Source: Anadara kagoshimensis
Lineage: Eukaryota > Mollusca > Bivalvia > Arcoida > Arcidae
Length of the DNA stretch: 64,000 nt
Assembly (NCBI GenBank): GCA_021292105.1
Contig: CM037857.1
Location: forward strand, 45,093,901-45,157,900
Direction: 5' to 3'
The position numbers and the translations under genes are program-made. Below are positions 1-13,970 of the stretch, in pieces; the stretch's first letter is position 1; each line of letters opens with the position of its first letter. The notes under the pieces are model-generated. The model saw only the letters and a list, made by a program, of their open reading frames with translations. It searched no databases and was not told the origin of the DNA.

Positions 1-1540
1 TACCTCCAAAAATCATGTTATTGTTTCTTATCAGTTGTTCAAATTTAAATAAGCGTAAAATTTGTAGTTTCAGCGTGTGAGGTAACTTTTAGACACACTA
101 GTATGGGAATAAAAAATAGAGTTATCTTCTATCAAAATACTCGTATATTTCCAGGCACGTAATCAATGTCACTAATTTCATTTGCTCACATCCTTAAAGT
201 AGATAATAGATTACTATTATTTTCCCTCCCATAGTATTGCTTACAGCTAATTATCTCCCCCTCATGGTATTAGTTTCGCCGTGCGAAGTGACAATTATGC
301 CTTGTTTTCGGCAGTTTTCTGGTAACATATAACTCCTACCAACAATTAGCTTTGTATCAGGTAGTAAATACTCCGTAAATAGGCACTGGGAACGGAAACA
401 ATCCGGAACATTGTTGCAAGATAATTTTCACATCTAAACAATAGCTACTTTATTTCTAAACTTTTTAGAATTACTGAAGCAATTATTTGTTATTTGACTG
501 ATTCAATTACACAGCTACTCGCGATCGGTTGGACTGGTTGAATACATTTGTAATTGAAATTCTATCTTTTTGCAATACTTTGGATTCTCAAAATCGCGAG
601 TCTTATTTCTCATTTAATATGTTATGTGTTAAACTCGTGCTTAATACATTTACTCAAAATCTCAATTTAAATACCCAAGAAACAAAAACAAAACAATATC
701 CTTTGCTAAATTGCATTTTTAAACAAGATGAAAATCAGAAAGTTTTTTAAACGCAGACCTTTCAGTAAATATTCAAATAGAAGACAAATTTCCTAAAGTA
801 GGCAGCAAATGGTGATTAATATGTATTGAAAAAACATATTTAGTAAATGTGAAGTTAGTTGAAGTTGGAGACAAACTTAATCCAGATCTAAAAAAAGTAG
901 CAGACAACTTCCGTTGCCTTGATGACTTCATTGAAACAAATGTTAATGGTTTTATTTACATACTGTTGAAATAATAGTGTTTTGACTTCCAATTGGCAAA
1001 TTTAGCTTATTATACGAGAATCAGCCATGGTTAGTTAATAAATATAGCCCTCATTTTCTTAAAGTTTCTACATTTGAACCCTGTTCGACAATACTGGGCA
1101 ATGTTAATGTTAGTATAGTATGTTTTAGCTTCTTTCACAGTTAAACTTAAGTCATCATCTTAAAATCAACCTTATTCGCGTATTGAATAATTCGTCGATT
1201 TTTTATTTAGCCTATTTCTTGATCCAAAATGAATTCAAAACATTTAGTTAAAATTTATCTTGACCCAGAACTCCATTTATGTTCAGGTTTTTATCAGTGG
1301 TGTTAAATATAGTCCTTCTCACGTGTAAATTAGTATGTCTTTATGTATACTTCAGCATTTAAAGAAGAGGTTAAAATAAGGTTATTATGACTGAATTTAA
1401 GATAAAGCAAAATTTGGATTTCAATGTCACCTAATATTTTAATATTGCATTAGATTTAAGTTATCAATTTAGGGTTTAAATTCACGAAATTGTGTCCTAT
1501 TTAAATTTCTCGGTTTAGTTGAAGTTCACTTACCTAACTT
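1..1540. other. AT-rich stretch without recognised gene
   Basis: No reading frame here has splice signals, compositional bias or a recognisable protein motif. If the Emx exon at 20.9-21.4 kb is a first exon, this is probably intron of that gene (inference). Confidence 0.5.
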
Positions 1541-1544
1541 AATG

Positions 1545-1640
1545 TTCTAGTTTTCAAAGTTTTTACTTCGCTTAATTTTGGGATTGTGATTTGGACATTT
1601 GGGGTTGTATATTGTGTTTGTTTATGTTAGTTTTGGTACT
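1545..1640 (-). repeat. Rep-A fragment (left terminus only)
   Basis: The stretch TTTTCAAAGTTTTTACTTCG, then GGGATTGTGATTTGGACAT and TGTGTTTG, matches the reverse complement of the left end of the dispersed family seen best at 36135 and 42285. Only the terminal ~90 bases are present. A fuller copy in the same orientation starts 160 bases later. Confidence 0.55.
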
Positions 1641-1799
1641 ACTTGTATGTACATTCGGAGATGTAAACTTTGTAAACTTTGGTGACCGCACTAATTTGAA
1701 GTTCGTGACAGATAGTATTTTGATATGACCTGAATTTTAACCATTCTAAGATTTCCCTAAGGTTCTATTAAAATTAACAACTCTGGCCGAGATTTTGGA

Positions 1800-1985
1800 C
1801 AAATTTCACACGCGGTTGGTGTAGCTAGTTAGACAAGAGGCGCCTAATTATAACCTTCTCGAGCACCTGGTCTCACTTCCCTGTTTGAAGGTTTGAAGGT
1901 GCCCATGCTTTGACAGTTTTCAAGGTTTTGCTTTACTTTTTGGATTGTGATTTGGGCATGGTTCTGTATGTTTGTGTTTGTGGAT
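1800..1985 (-). repeat. Rep-A dispersed repeat, partial copy
   Basis: Read on the minus strand this is the left half of Rep-A: the ATTGTGATTTGGGCATG block, the CTCACTTCCCTG block with the GAGCACC junction, then the TGTAGCTAGTTA block. The right half, which continues with the TGGACACAGAGACATCA block, is absent. No coding potential is evident. Confidence 0.7.
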
Positions 1986-3195
1986 CACAATCCATGCATA
2001 TGCGCTCTTGCTTCAAACTATTTATAGCGTATTCGCATAATTGTTAATTTATACATAAATCGTCTAAATTACCTACAAATGTATTTATCTCGACCAAAAC
2101 ATTTTTTCTATGTTAACAGATAATAAATTCTATAAAACAATTACCCTTAAAATCAATTAATGTAAAATGTATCGGGTATGCTATTTGTCAATTGGCTCCA
2201 ATATTTGACAGTCGCTGTCAGGCAATTAGGGTTAAGTCCTATTGTTTTGATTTAGTATACATTTGATGTATTTTGCATAATTAAATCTCAACAAAACAGA
2301 AAAAACAATTAGCTTAGTATTTGATATTACTTAAAAATGCATATCTTAAAGGCCAAAAATCTATTAGGGTACATTGGGAATGGTATACGTCACGGAACTC
2401 TGTACATACTAGTAGTATTATATAGATAATGTTTGTTTGTGCTTAAATAAGTGTAAAATTTAATTATAAATCATAGATCGGGTTAGATATCTTACGTGTT
2501 AATTGGGTATATTTAGTCTTTAAAGGTCAGTTAATTTTGGTAATTATAGTGCATTTTTTGTGAAAAACCTTTTTAACAGTTCAAAATTAGATGACCATGC
2601 ATTATTAATATTTATACATTTTAAATATTTTCGAAATATGAATACAAAGGGTTAAGAATATGATATAAACGTATTAATTAATATATGTTGTATTTTAAGA
2701 AATGTATTATTTATTCAAGTATTTGTGTTTTTAAAACTATTCATAAGTTTTGACTTTTTTAAAAAAATGCTTTTGTTTTGTTTTGGTTTTTTTTTCATTT
2801 ATGCCGTTTGAAAAAAATCGTTTTGTATGAATAATATTATCAAATGCAATTTTGTGAAGTATCCAAATGCATTTTATTGCCATCTGTTACCATTAGTTAC
2901 GAAAATGTTAAAAACAGTTTATCAATGTGTCTTTGTTTGTGCTGCATCTAAAACTCATAATTTTTTCATATGGAAAGGAACCAATGACGGTGATAGAAGT
3001 ACGCGTAACATGTAAAGGATTTTAACCTTTTTAAGTTTTTGAGCAAATGAAAACAAGACCTAAGTCCTAATCCCGTTTATGACTTAGTTCTGATTAGCAA
3101 ACTGAAAGTTCCAATATTAACTAGATATTGTAAACTTTAAGAAAATGCGCCCGTATTGCAAGGTCAAATTTTAAGAAATAATAACTAAGATTTCT

Positions 3196-3307
3196 GATAT
3201 TGGATCACTGTTAGGATGGCAAGATCCCGACAATAGGGTTAAAACTAAACAAATTGACATTGAATCATTGTTAGTCCCGAAAATAGGGTTAAAACTACAT
3301 AAATTGA
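3196..3307. repeat. Two-copy local tandem duplication
   Basis: The block containing GAT(C)A(C)TGTTAG, CCCGACAATAGGGTTAAAAC and AAATTGA is repeated immediately with a few substitutions. The second copy lacks about 12 bases after GTTAG. The two copies are roughly 62 and 50 bases long. Confidence 0.75.
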
Positions 3308-3399
3308 TGCCATTTTGCCACTGCATCCAATATCTGTTCATATAAATTGTTTGATAAAAATACCCTCAACGCAAACTTGACGTCCGACTACAATGCTAA

Positions 3400-3416
3400 C
3401 GTCACCATTGGTGACG
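3400..3416. other. Perfect short hairpin with CRE-like half-sites
   Basis: CGTCACC-ATT-GGTGACG forms a perfect 7-bp stem with a 3-base loop. A full TGACGTCA palindrome lies 16 bases downstream at 3432-3439. It may bind bZIP proteins or be chance; nothing links it to a gene. Confidence 0.4.
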
Positions 3417-4530
3417 CCAAAAGATGAATTCTGACGTCATTTGACACTTCTTTTTTCACACAGATTGGTATTATTTCAACAAATTGCAAATTCGAATTGG
3501 CCCCTTACAAACTGTATAGGTGATTATTTTGTGTTTTCATATTTCTGTTGGTTCGTTGTTGTTTGTTCATGGCTGTTTTGACTTTTGCCAAATACATACA
3601 TTTCAGTTACAGACTGTATTTATTTTTGTAAAACTTTTTTTTCAAAATGGGAACTTTTTAGAAGGGTCACCGTGAATACCCCACATGATGCGTCTGCTGA
3701 TAACTAAATACTGTAATTGTGCCATCTGATATCCGACAATTGTGGGTATAAAACTCGTAAACTTGGATAAACAGCCATGATACCAGAAGATAATGTCGTA
3801 TTTAACATTCATGGCTGCTTAAACATAAACCTGTTATATATATACATAGGTACTCATTATCTCCCAAATAACCCCCCAAAATAAGATGTTTGTGATATTT
3901 ATGTTATATACAATATCAGACGAGTAATTATTCCACATGCTGAAAGGATTATCACATATTATCTAAGTGTTTTTATATTAAAATACATTTCAATTGCATT
4001 AAATAAAATATTTAAAAAAAAACATTAGAATACTAAAGGCTGCATTTTAAATTATATTTTGCATATGCATGGACTTTAGACTTTGAACGGGCACCTCTCA
4101 TGATGAATAAATAACATTTATTAGACTGGACAAAGTCTTTTATTCGTCCCTAACAATTCAAGCATATTCAGGGGTCCAAATTAAACATGTTCACATTTGA
4201 GAATAAACCTTATATAATTAATAAATAAATAAATCTAATTAAATCAATAATTAAATTATGATAACAAAGGAACAAAGAATATACTTGTGTTGATTTTTTT
4301 ATTGCAAATCCACTGGTTTCGAGAACATTGCAAAGTCAAGAAATTTAACACGGTTCTGTTTAGCTCTGGTTCAGAAACTTTTTTCTCTCTTATTCGTTAA
4401 TGACGTCAATTAAAACGTCATCATATAGTCGATATCAAATCCTAATTCAGCATACATCTGTTTCTAAGGTATAATGTTGGTTAACCATTGGGCTGATAAA
4501 TATGGATTTTGGTTTTAACCATCTTCAAAT

Positions 4531-4561
<31 letters not shown>

Positions 4562-7500
4562 TATAAATGGGCTAAGAAACTACTTGTGAAAAAAGTTCAA
4601 ACTTTGTACAAATTAAATATATTTAAGCTCTCACACGCACCATTTGTTTGACATTTTTTAAATCAGCCTTCATCTTTTTTTATTTCTATAAGCGTCCTGT
4701 ATCATGAAACGAAAAGAAAACCATGTCTTGCTTTTTAAAATATTTTCCTTAAAACACTAATCTGTCCATCTTAACATTCACCAGAAATATGCAAGACGAA
4801 TCTACGGTTCGTCTACTTTCGTCTTAAGTTTAATAGAGAAGAAGAATAATTGGCTCTGATAATCTGATAAGCTATTTTTGTTGAACTAAATCTCCTTTAT
4901 ACAGAGGGGTCTCATTAAGAATCTAGTCATGGAGTCATTGAAATGTTCATTATCCGAAAATTAATTACGCACTACCTTAAACAAAGAGCTGTGGTATAGA
5001 GTTTCAGTAAGATATCGCTAACTATTGACCTGTATACTGAAGATGTCATGCGCAGAATCAATTACGTAATGGGAGGCAATATGTATGATAAAGTTTGGCA
5101 TTAGTATTGTTCGTTTAAGTCCCTTGCCTAGACCTTCCTTCTCAACTTAAATTGAAGTTACACCTGACAGTCCTTGTTTTAAAACAACGAAAAATTTATG
5201 AAATCATGCATTATTTGCATTTAATTTATCTTTTTAATCAATTTTGAAGAATGTTGAAAATGAGGGAAAATTTGTTTTTTTCAATAATAATAAAAGAGAA
5301 AGTTTAAGACAAATAAATAACTACTAATTTTAGAAATGACATTGGTTTAAAAAAGAATTGGACCAAAATTTAGAATAACTAATTGTGATAAAGCTATACA
5401 TGTGCGTCAAATGTGGAATTTAATCTGCAACGAAATCAAAATGTTAAGGCTCTTTGGACATTGAATATGATTGAAATTACTAATGAGTCATCCTTATTAC
5501 AGCTACATATTTTTAAAACAACGTTTACCTAATTTCTTGTATTTTTTTTCGATCCAAAATCCAGACAGTTACTTTTTATGTCTTATGTTTTATATGTTGT
5601 TACGAAATGCAGGCCCTAAAGTACAGGTACGAACGATTAAAATAAAAGAGAAAAATGTTGTTAAACATGGTTTTGACAGCACATCTCGATCAAAACTTGA
5701 TCATCCCAAGATTTCATTGGAGACGTCAGGCACCATGGAGTCTTCAAAATAAGGTATACAAGACACCCTAGCAGTGCAATTTAAGTGGCTGGAAAATGAT
5801 AAAATAAATGATATAACTGTTTTCTAAACACGAAAGCATTATAACATTCCATCATTACATCGAGACAGGGTCAGTTTACTTTTCTTGAACACAACAAAAC
5901 CACAATCAGTGCGGCGGATTGAGGATTTTATACAGATTTTGGCGATGTCAATATGACACAAATATGTTTTACCCTTGTGTTGGTAAACATTTGTCCGTTA
6001 AAACGATAATAAATTTAGGTCAAACTAGTGTCTACTATAGACAGACAACTAGAAAAATCTGTAATTTATTGGTAATCCTTGTTCCTTTTTGTCATACAAC
6101 ATTTATGTTTGATAATTTGAGGTCATGTCAGAGTAATTCAATACAACAAGTCGTTTAGATATATTTAGACGCGTAATTACGAAATTATGAATCAGTTAGT
6201 GATATGATATGTCCTTAATTACGTGATAATAAGGGGGCAAAATGAGCACCAAAGTCCTAGACGAAATGTGTCTTTTTGATGAATTAAACGACGGACGACA
6301 TCATGAAAAAAACATATTGATAATCATTAAATTTTAATAAATGACAAGTCACGGAGTACAAAAAATGTATAATGCGTTCAAAATGTATATAAAGCACTCA
6401 CCCAGCCAATGAAATGACCAATTTTGTTAAGAGTAACTCTTTAAACAAAAGTCTGGCGCGTGGGTACCATTTTAGATGCTAGTTAATAAGACTAGATAAG
6501 GCAGTCTATTAAATGTCTGAATTCAGGTACTGACAGTAAAACATGCCGCCTACGAGCAAACATTTAGAAGTCTTTATGGGGTTTTGGGGGCCATCTATTC
6601 AAGGTCTAGTTAAAGATAAGATCGATTTCAAATTGATGAAATATCAAACGCAATTCAGAATTACCAATCCATTACGTCAGGTCACTGAAAATGTTTTATA
6701 AACGGTTTCATCAATACGCTTGTCTTCCTAACATAGACATGACATTCTGGACAGACATTGAATCATATTTTTTGAAAATCAATAAAGAGACGATCTTAAA
6801 ATATTGATGAAAATTGTTCAATAATAGAAAGCCATTGGTAACTTAAAGTATTCTGCACCAGCAAATCCAACCAATAACAAAACAATAATGATATTTTATG
6901 CATTATGTGATATAAGTGTCTCATAAGTCTTTTAGGCTGGAAGTCGTAATTCTTATATGTATATACTGTTTTATGTATTTGTTATTGTTTTATGACATGT
7001 GTACACTATAATAAAATATTATTATTATTATTAAAAGGACAAGAATGAAAGAACAACACGAGACCACATAATCTGAATACAAATTATGTAATCACGGCTT
7101 TGAACAAACAAACATATAGTGACGATCAACATATATATTGTACGCTCCTGTTTGTATAGTTAATTGATTACTAAAGTGAATAGTATACGTTTCTTTAAGT
7201 CCATTTTAAATTGTCATATTTTTGAAATGTTTTTGCCACATTTTTTGTTTTCAACCTACAAGTATTGTTCAGAAACATGTTTATTTATGGTGACTTAAAT
7301 TGTATTTATATATATGACCTGAACTCGTGATTTGCATTTTAAATATTTGTAATTAAAGGACAATTTTTCATCCCGTCTATTTCTGACTTTTCAAACTGAT
7401 AAAATGACCATTTGAATACTAATTATTGTGAGTGGTTCTATGTCCTTATTTGGGTAGTAGTCACTATTATATTAAATAGTGGTCATCAGATCAAACGGTA

Positions 7501-7821
7501 AATAAAAGATTTAAGGTTTTCAAGTCAAGCAGAGAAATGAGAGGGTCATTCATATAACAAAACATCAAAAGACCAAACTAAGCTAAGAGTCGGAATCTCT
7601 AATACAGGAGGCGGGACAGTACAATATTTCATCTTAGTTTACTAAAGAAAAACTAAATTGATGAGTTATTTCCTACTAAGAGGCTTAAAATGAACGATGT
7701 TATGGCTTTATTTACGTTAAAATATGCTATACGTGATATATTATCTGGGAAATATGCTTTAATGAACTTCCCAAACGTTTAATACACACTAGACTCTTAT
7801 GTTGTTAATCCGTATGATTGC

Positions 7822-8055
7822 ACTGAGCCTCGTTTATTGCCGAGTTGTCTAAAACGTTCCCTCCCAGTGCATCTCTACACCTAGGTTCGAATCCCAATCG
7901 GAATAGATAGAACTTTTTTCAGTTCGCTTTCCGTACGTAGTCAGTCAGTTTATCCAGGTTTTCTGGTTTCCTCTACTATTCCATTAATGATCGACTTGAT
8001 ATCAGTGAAGAATCATGATATAGGAGCCATTATATAAACACAATATGTAAATTAG
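7822..8055 (+). mobile_element. tRNA-derived SINE (Leu/Ser-like head), degenerate
   Basis: The 5' part resembles a tRNA, with an A-box-like TGCCGAGTTGTCTAAA near 7838 and a perfect B box GGTTCGAATCC at 7884-7894. This spacing fits a long-variable-arm (Leu/Ser class) tRNA head. The body continues with TTCAGTTCGCTTTCCGTA and CTGGTTTCCTCTACTATTCC. The latter motif also occurs on the minus strand of the element at 15.92-16.08 kb. The head cannot fold as an intact tRNA, so this is a SINE relic and not a tRNA gene. Ends are approximate. Confidence 0.6.
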
Positions 8056-8059
8056 GTCA

Positions 8060-9890
8060 TGCATGTATATTTTAATTTTAAGTTTACTACTCAGATAACC
8101 GCAATTACAGTTAAGTTACAAAACCTCGTGATTAGTTTCGAGGAAAGGTTTTGATAAATGTTTTAGACCAAAGTCATTTAAATAAAGTTTTAGCACTGCT
8201 CGTTCGCTATCAGCATCGTGTGCAATGTTGTCAGCTTTGTACAAGCATCGAAACAGGTGTTCAATTGTTCAGAGTATAAATTGGTTAAAATGTTCTACTT
8301 TTGGGCATGACACTTTTCCGTAGTCTATAGCTGTGATTTAAGTATTTATAATGTGTAATTTGTAATGCAATTTCCCCAAAAAACCGTTTTAAATTAAATA
8401 TTTGTTCAGAGCAAAATGAATGCCAGAGGTCACTTATACGAAGTATCATCTTTTCATTTCTTTAAAATTTCAGATTTCCAAATTCAAATTAGAAATATTT
8501 AGTTCTATACAATTATTTAACCTTTTGAGTCTATTTGCTAAAATGATTCAACCTCTTGCTATTTACAGGATTTAAACACCATTTGTCGACATCACAGCTT
8601 CTGAATAAGGTCTTCTATTTCAAGGTACTTTTTGGATAAGAATGTGTTCCTTACATCAATTTGAATGAGATATTTGAACGTTGCTTAACTATTCAATTTT
8701 GACATTATTTAATTTTTGATTAACGTAATTGCCTCCTCGACATTCACCAGGCACTCCTGTAATTGTGCAAAGAAGTTTTGTCCTTCTATACCGTGTCTTT
8801 AGAAGTTTTTCGCTTCAGAATAAAGAATCCTTTATGATTCGAGGTGAGCTCATTAGGAACAATGTCAAACTTATAACAAATATCCGACTAAAGGTGAAAC
8901 GGTTTAACACTGATTATGTGTGCCGGCTATGGCATTTCTATTTACAAATTTTGAGCAAATGAAAAATTAGGAGAAAATTCTTTTAATTTTTTCTTGAAAC
9001 CATTTATGAATATTTTCTAATAACCAATTTAAATTTTTAATTTTGTTTGCCACCTCTTTGGTTTTGTTTACAGATTTTGAGCTTGTCAAACAATGTTACA
9101 GCTAATTAAGAAACGAATAATGAATAACAATGATTCTATATGGACACAACGTGCCAATAAGTCTACGGTGAAAAGAAAAGTTTGAATTAAGACATAAACC
9201 TTTACAAAATTCATCACGTTTAGATAATGAGATTTAATGCTGAAAACACCAAAATCTAACTGTAGTTGTGTTTTGTACATGTATATTTTCTCTTTAGTTT
9301 AGAAATATATCAAATACCAGTAACAATTATTTTTCAACAACAACAGCAGCAACAACAACAACATTATTAACAGTAATAATAATAATAATAATAATAATAG
9401 AAATTACTTCATACATACTAGATAGACTGTTATGCTTGTGTCGCTTAAAAACATTACCAACAATTTCGACTGAATGCAAGAAAGCCAAACAACAAACATA
9501 CAAAATAAACAAATTGGACAAGCAAAAATATGAAAAAAGTGTAACAAATATCCTGACTATTGATTATAAATCTCACAACCATGGGTGGATAATGAACACA
9601 CAAAATTATTGTTATAGCTTTTATGATTGGAAATCTCTTTTTTTAAATGTTGTCATGTTCGGAATTTTAGAAATTTTAGAAAGAGAAATATTAAAATTTG
9701 CCATGTTTAGAACGTTTAATATTTTTCCTTGCATAAATACAAAATTTTGCACATGGTAATCTGATAAAATATTGTGAAGTCTACTGGTGGAACGTTTCTT
9801 ATACGAAGGAAACCGACACAAGTTAGCCATCTCCTGTTTAATTGGAGATAATCACCCAGTGTATAAATATTAATCCAACTAGATCCATGT
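8060..9890. other. Gene-free AT-rich stretch
   Basis: No supported gene. A trinucleotide-repeat tract (CAA/CAG, then AAT) lies at about 9333-9399 and accounts for the short low-complexity frames that cross it. Confidence 0.5.
9333..9399. repeat. Compound CAA/AAT trinucleotide microsatellite
   Basis: An irregular run of CAA with one CAG is followed after a short gap by about nine AAT units. Confidence 0.85.
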
Positions 9891-9899
9891 TCCTTTTAT

Positions 9900-10080
9900 G
9901 TTCAGTGTTCATGCCATACGTAGCTAGTTATTCAGAAGGTGTTATCGTTTCGGAACACATGGTCTCACTTTCCTGATGAATGTTTGTGTGCTTAACGTAA
10001 TTTAGAAATTTTCAAAAGTTTTACCATGCTTTTGGAAGTGTGATTCGAAAATGGACCGGTATGTTTGTGTGTTGGTCGTC
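9900..10080 (-). repeat. Rep-A dispersed repeat, partial diverged copy
   Basis: In reverse orientation it shows the left-half landmarks of Rep-A: ATGGACCGGTATGTTTGTGTG, AGTGTGATTCGAAAATGGA, GGTCTCACTTTCCTGATGAA and CGTAGCTAGTTATTCAGAAG. It is more diverged than the copies at 36 and 42 kb. Confidence 0.6.
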
Positions 10081-10084
10081 ATTT

Positions 10085-12640
10085 GCAAAATCTCACTCAC
10101 ATACCACAAAATGCCTATTGAATTTACAATACATGTAAGGTTTTTAAGTTTTGCCTTCTTATACTTTAAACTGTTTAACAAGATGGGAAATATTTTAAAT
10201 GTTTCAGAAAAATTACATGAAGTGAAACTGACAACCTCCCTAGAAGACCTCCTAGAAACATCATGCTTGGATTAGTTGGTAATTTTCAAACATGATATAT
10301 ACACTTTTTGGCTGTTATATTTAGAATAATACGTATTTGTTTTAATGAAGCAGTATTTCTAGTTAGAATGTATTACATGTAACGAAATTCCGAGGTTCAC
10401 TGGAGTTTTTATCCAATATGTTAAACAAAATATCATAATTTATCCAATTAGCTCACTGTTTTGACAAGTTTGCTTTTCAGTTTTTGCTAATATATTCTCA
10501 ATTTTCTTTTCTTTGACAAGTTTTGATTTTGCTTCAAATAATTAATTTTTCCCATTGCTGTTAAATACGGTGGAAAGAAGAATAGCCACAATCAGATAAA
10601 TGTTCATTGAATACCTACTGGGTTTCGGTGTTAGTTACATGCGTGTTTTACTGTTTTTGTCACGAAATCTTCAGAAACATCGTCTAGTTTTTTTTCTTAA
10701 GGAATATTAAGTGCGTCTTTTAAAATTATTACTAAAAGTAATTAAATAAACTAATGAAATGTTTTAACGCAAATTGATTCTCAGGTTCCCTTTGTTGTGA
10801 CAATATTGATAACAATAACAGCACACATTCACAATGCTGGCAATATGTGAAGAAATGTATTAAATGTTGACATATTTGCCTGTTTGCCAATGAGTTCATT
10901 TTCAAGATATTTTTCAAAAAAGTTATTACAATATACAGTGTTATTCCAAAGTACAACAAGAAAAATAAGAATGTGACCATGTGCTTAAACAATGTTTTCC
11001 TCACCAAAGTCATAGACACGAAATTAAAATTAAAGCAGTGCTATTTATTTTTGAGCATCTCAAATATGACAGTATAGTCTTTTTGAAAAATGAATAGGTA
11101 ATATCAAAAGAGATAAATTAGACCTAAATTCAAAAACATATTGCAAATATTTTCACTGCGCATCGACAGCGATTTTTGGGTGGTAACAAGGTTCAAATTT
11201 TGATTCTCAGTGTTAGGTTGGTTTATCATCATTATATCTAGTTAGTGAGTTTAATGATATATTATATATGTTTATCTTTCATTCTCTTGTCTTAAATCAT
11301 TAATATTTACCGTTTCACATAGTTCCGTTTTCAGGATTTTTTTATTCGATTTTTCTTTACAGTAATATTTATCTTTTCACATAGTTCCGTTTTCAGGATT
11401 TTTTTATTCTATATTTCTCTACAGTTCTATTATAATTGTTCTTCCTTTTTCTATTACTATTACTACTAAGTTATTATGATTATTATTAATGGTAGGTGGG
11501 TGGGATGCTCGTTTTGCAGATGCGCACTATTAGTGAAATGTAAACAATAACTTAAAAATTTATACGTTTGATGCATTAAATGAAACGTGTTGTTTATATA
11601 AGCATATCGATTTTCTATTTTTACTATTTGCTTTATCAAATACTTTGTTCCTATATTTAGTGTTGTTGACTTTGGCTTACAATTAGTAATTACCACAGGA
11701 TTCAACTAAACTGAGCAGAAATTGCAAAGAATTAAAAAACCCGCTTTTAAAAAGGATTTAATACTTTACAACATACGTTCTTAATTCTTCCATTAGTTGT
11801 CGACTTCTATATCACTAATGTAACGCTACAAATCATTCTGGCCACCCTGCAACAAGGTCTATTGAGCGTAGATCTTGGTAATTATGACAAAATCGTGACA
11901 CATTGGGACAAACATGATTATTTGTTTTCTGTTTTAAGGTGATATAGGTTTTCTTAAATGGTGGAACACACACAGAAAGGAACTATTTAAATTCAAAATT
12001 AGCGTTTAACTATCCTTAGTTGAGTTATATCTTAGGGAAGCAATTCCGTGGCTGTCTTAAACTATCAGAACACAGCCTTTCCCACGGCTACGATCCGACA
12101 ATTTACAGAGCTCGCTAGTTTTCTATATCATTATGTAAACATGATACTGTCTCATTGTCGTGTCTCTTCTTAAATGTTCACATCACAAAATAGAAAAATA
12201 CTATCTTGTCTGAAACGAAAATATAGGCTTAAATATATAATATTACTTAAGTCCCAATTTTACGCCATAAACAAACCACGCCTTCAAGATAAAGATATAA
12301 TGAGGTTCTACGTTCAATTACTCGCAAATTCAATGATTATAGAGTCCCACATCGATGGATAGATATTTTGTTGTAAAATTTTGGGTTTTTGTAAAATTAA
12401 CCAAACAAATTCAAGACCCGAACAAGGTCCGAATAGATCGATATGCTTCATTATAGTATTTGTTTATGTTTATTTTTTTATATTTTAATATACTGCATTC
12501 GAAAGGAGTAGAAAATTTTGCAACAATTTTAAAAAATTTACCAGCGACATTAAATGTTATATTTTGCACTACTTGAGGACGTGTGAAAGCTGCAGGTTTT
12601 TTTTTATTGTTGTAAATAAATAGTTTGGATACTTAAAGTA
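10085..12640. other. Gene-free AT-rich stretch
   Basis: No supported gene on either strand. The only structured item is the two-copy 62-bp duplication near 11.3-11.4 kb. Confidence 0.5.
11313..11430. repeat. Two-copy tandem duplication, period 62 bp
   Basis: TTTCACATAGTTCCGTTTTC followed by AGGATTTTTTTATTC and a CTTTACAG/CTCTACAG ending occurs at 11313 and again at 11375 with few differences. Confidence 0.8.
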
Positions 12641-12643
12641 AAA

Positions 12644-12685
<42 letters not shown>
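12644..12685. repeat. ATT microsatellite
   Basis: About 14 consecutive ATT units. Confidence 0.9.
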
Positions 12686-12924
12686 GTTCAGTAGATGTCA
12701 AATTGTTGGAAAATATTTTGTAGTAATAAATATAATGTTTTTAATGAATATGGTGCAAATAATTTTAAAAAAGTAAATTAACATGTTTTGTTCTGGTTGT
12801 GATGTATTCAATAGATTAAAGAAGTATGGTTACGAGACAATAAGGATAATTAAAGGTGCGAAACAACCTTAATTCGCGGTTATTTTCCTTCTAAACATTT
12901 TTTCGAATTATGTGGTTTTTGCAC

Positions 12925-13300
12925 AGTAATATGGCATCAAAAAACAAACATACTAATTCATGTCCAAAACACAATGCAGAAGCACAGTAAACACTTTGAA
13001 ACTGACAAACTTTGTTAAACACGTGACCTTCCACTAGGGAAGTGAGGCCCGGTGTTCCAGAAGGGCGAACACCTCCCATCCGCCACGTGTGTTATCAAAA
13101 TTGAGAGTGAAAGGAACATAGAACTATGGAACGGCAAACATATCCAAGGCAATACTGGACACAGAAACATCATACTTATCAACAATACTGTGATGGTGGC
13201 CATCAAACCTTTTTAAGGTTCCTGTTAAGCCTAGGCTTGCAATATAAATTGGTCAAAAATGTATTTGTAAGCAGCATGCTCCCGTTGTATAATGTATCCA
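12925..13300 (+). repeat. Rep-A dispersed repeat, near full-length copy
   Basis: It carries the ordered Rep-A blocks: AACAAACATACTAATTCATG, TTTGAAACTGACAAAC, CACGTGACCTTCCACTAGGG, GCCACGTGTGTTATCAAAAT, TGGACACAGAAACATCATAC, ACTGTGATGGTGGCCATCAA and the GTAAGCAGC...GTTGTATAA end. Short open frames inside are not conserved among copies, so the family looks non-coding. Confidence 0.8.
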
Positions 13301-13754
13301 ACGTAATAAATGTTAAAACTTCAATTTTAAACAGATACTCAATATACATTGTTTGTTTCGGTGTTTAGATCGTGACAAGTGTGATATGCAGAAGTTGTGG
13401 TATAAAGAAATTAAAGAATGTCCAAACTAAAGCAAAGAATTATGACTGAACGAGTTCTCTTTGTTCTATACATGTGATATTATCTTTGAACGAGAACTCA
13501 TTGAAATCATCTTGTCGCAGAAGAAGATAAAGAAAATAATGTTTAAAGTAACAAAATGTCATGTTGTTGAAGTTTTAAGTAAGCAGAAGTGTTAAAATGC
13601 CAAAACAGAATATTGGCACAAGGTATTCTTGACCGTAAAATTCCTTATGTTTCATGGCCCTGCCAGCACTTAGTGCATGTTTGGACACAACTTTGTGTTG
13701 CATACTTGCAGATTGTACCATATTTTACTAAGGCGTGTGATGAGCGCCTCATAT

Positions 13755-13970
13755 AAAGGTCCATGTTCCTTTCATTTTGGGTTCAAATTATAACTGGTGT
13801 AGCTAGCAAGACAGAAGGTGGTTATCTTTCGCCGATCACCCGCCTTCGCTTTTCTGCTGGAGGTTCAGACGTTTTATTTAATTTGTCTGTTTTCACAATT
13901 TTTCTTTGCTTTTTGAATTGTGATCTTAACATAGACCTGTATGTTTGTGTTCAATTTGGTTTATAAATGA
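13755..13970 (-). repeat. Rep-A dispersed repeat, left half, inverted relative to the 12.9-kb copy
   Basis: On the minus strand it reads through the ATTGTGATCTTAACATAGAC and TGTAGCTAGCAAGACAGAAG landmarks and ends at the GGTCCATGTTCCTTTCATTT block. It faces the copy at 12925-13300 across about 450 bases. Confidence 0.7.

Larger units (their letters stand above)
1990..7820. other. Gene-free AT-rich stretch
   Basis: Nothing protein-like was found on either strand; short frames lack splice signals and domain resemblance. Contents listed separately are a local duplication near 3.2 kb and a hairpin at 3.4 kb. An ATTT microsatellite lies at about 4531-4562, a short ATT run at about 7018-7035, and perfect TGACGTCA palindromes at 3432 and 4401. 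Probably intronic to the Emx-type gene (inference). Confidence 0.5.
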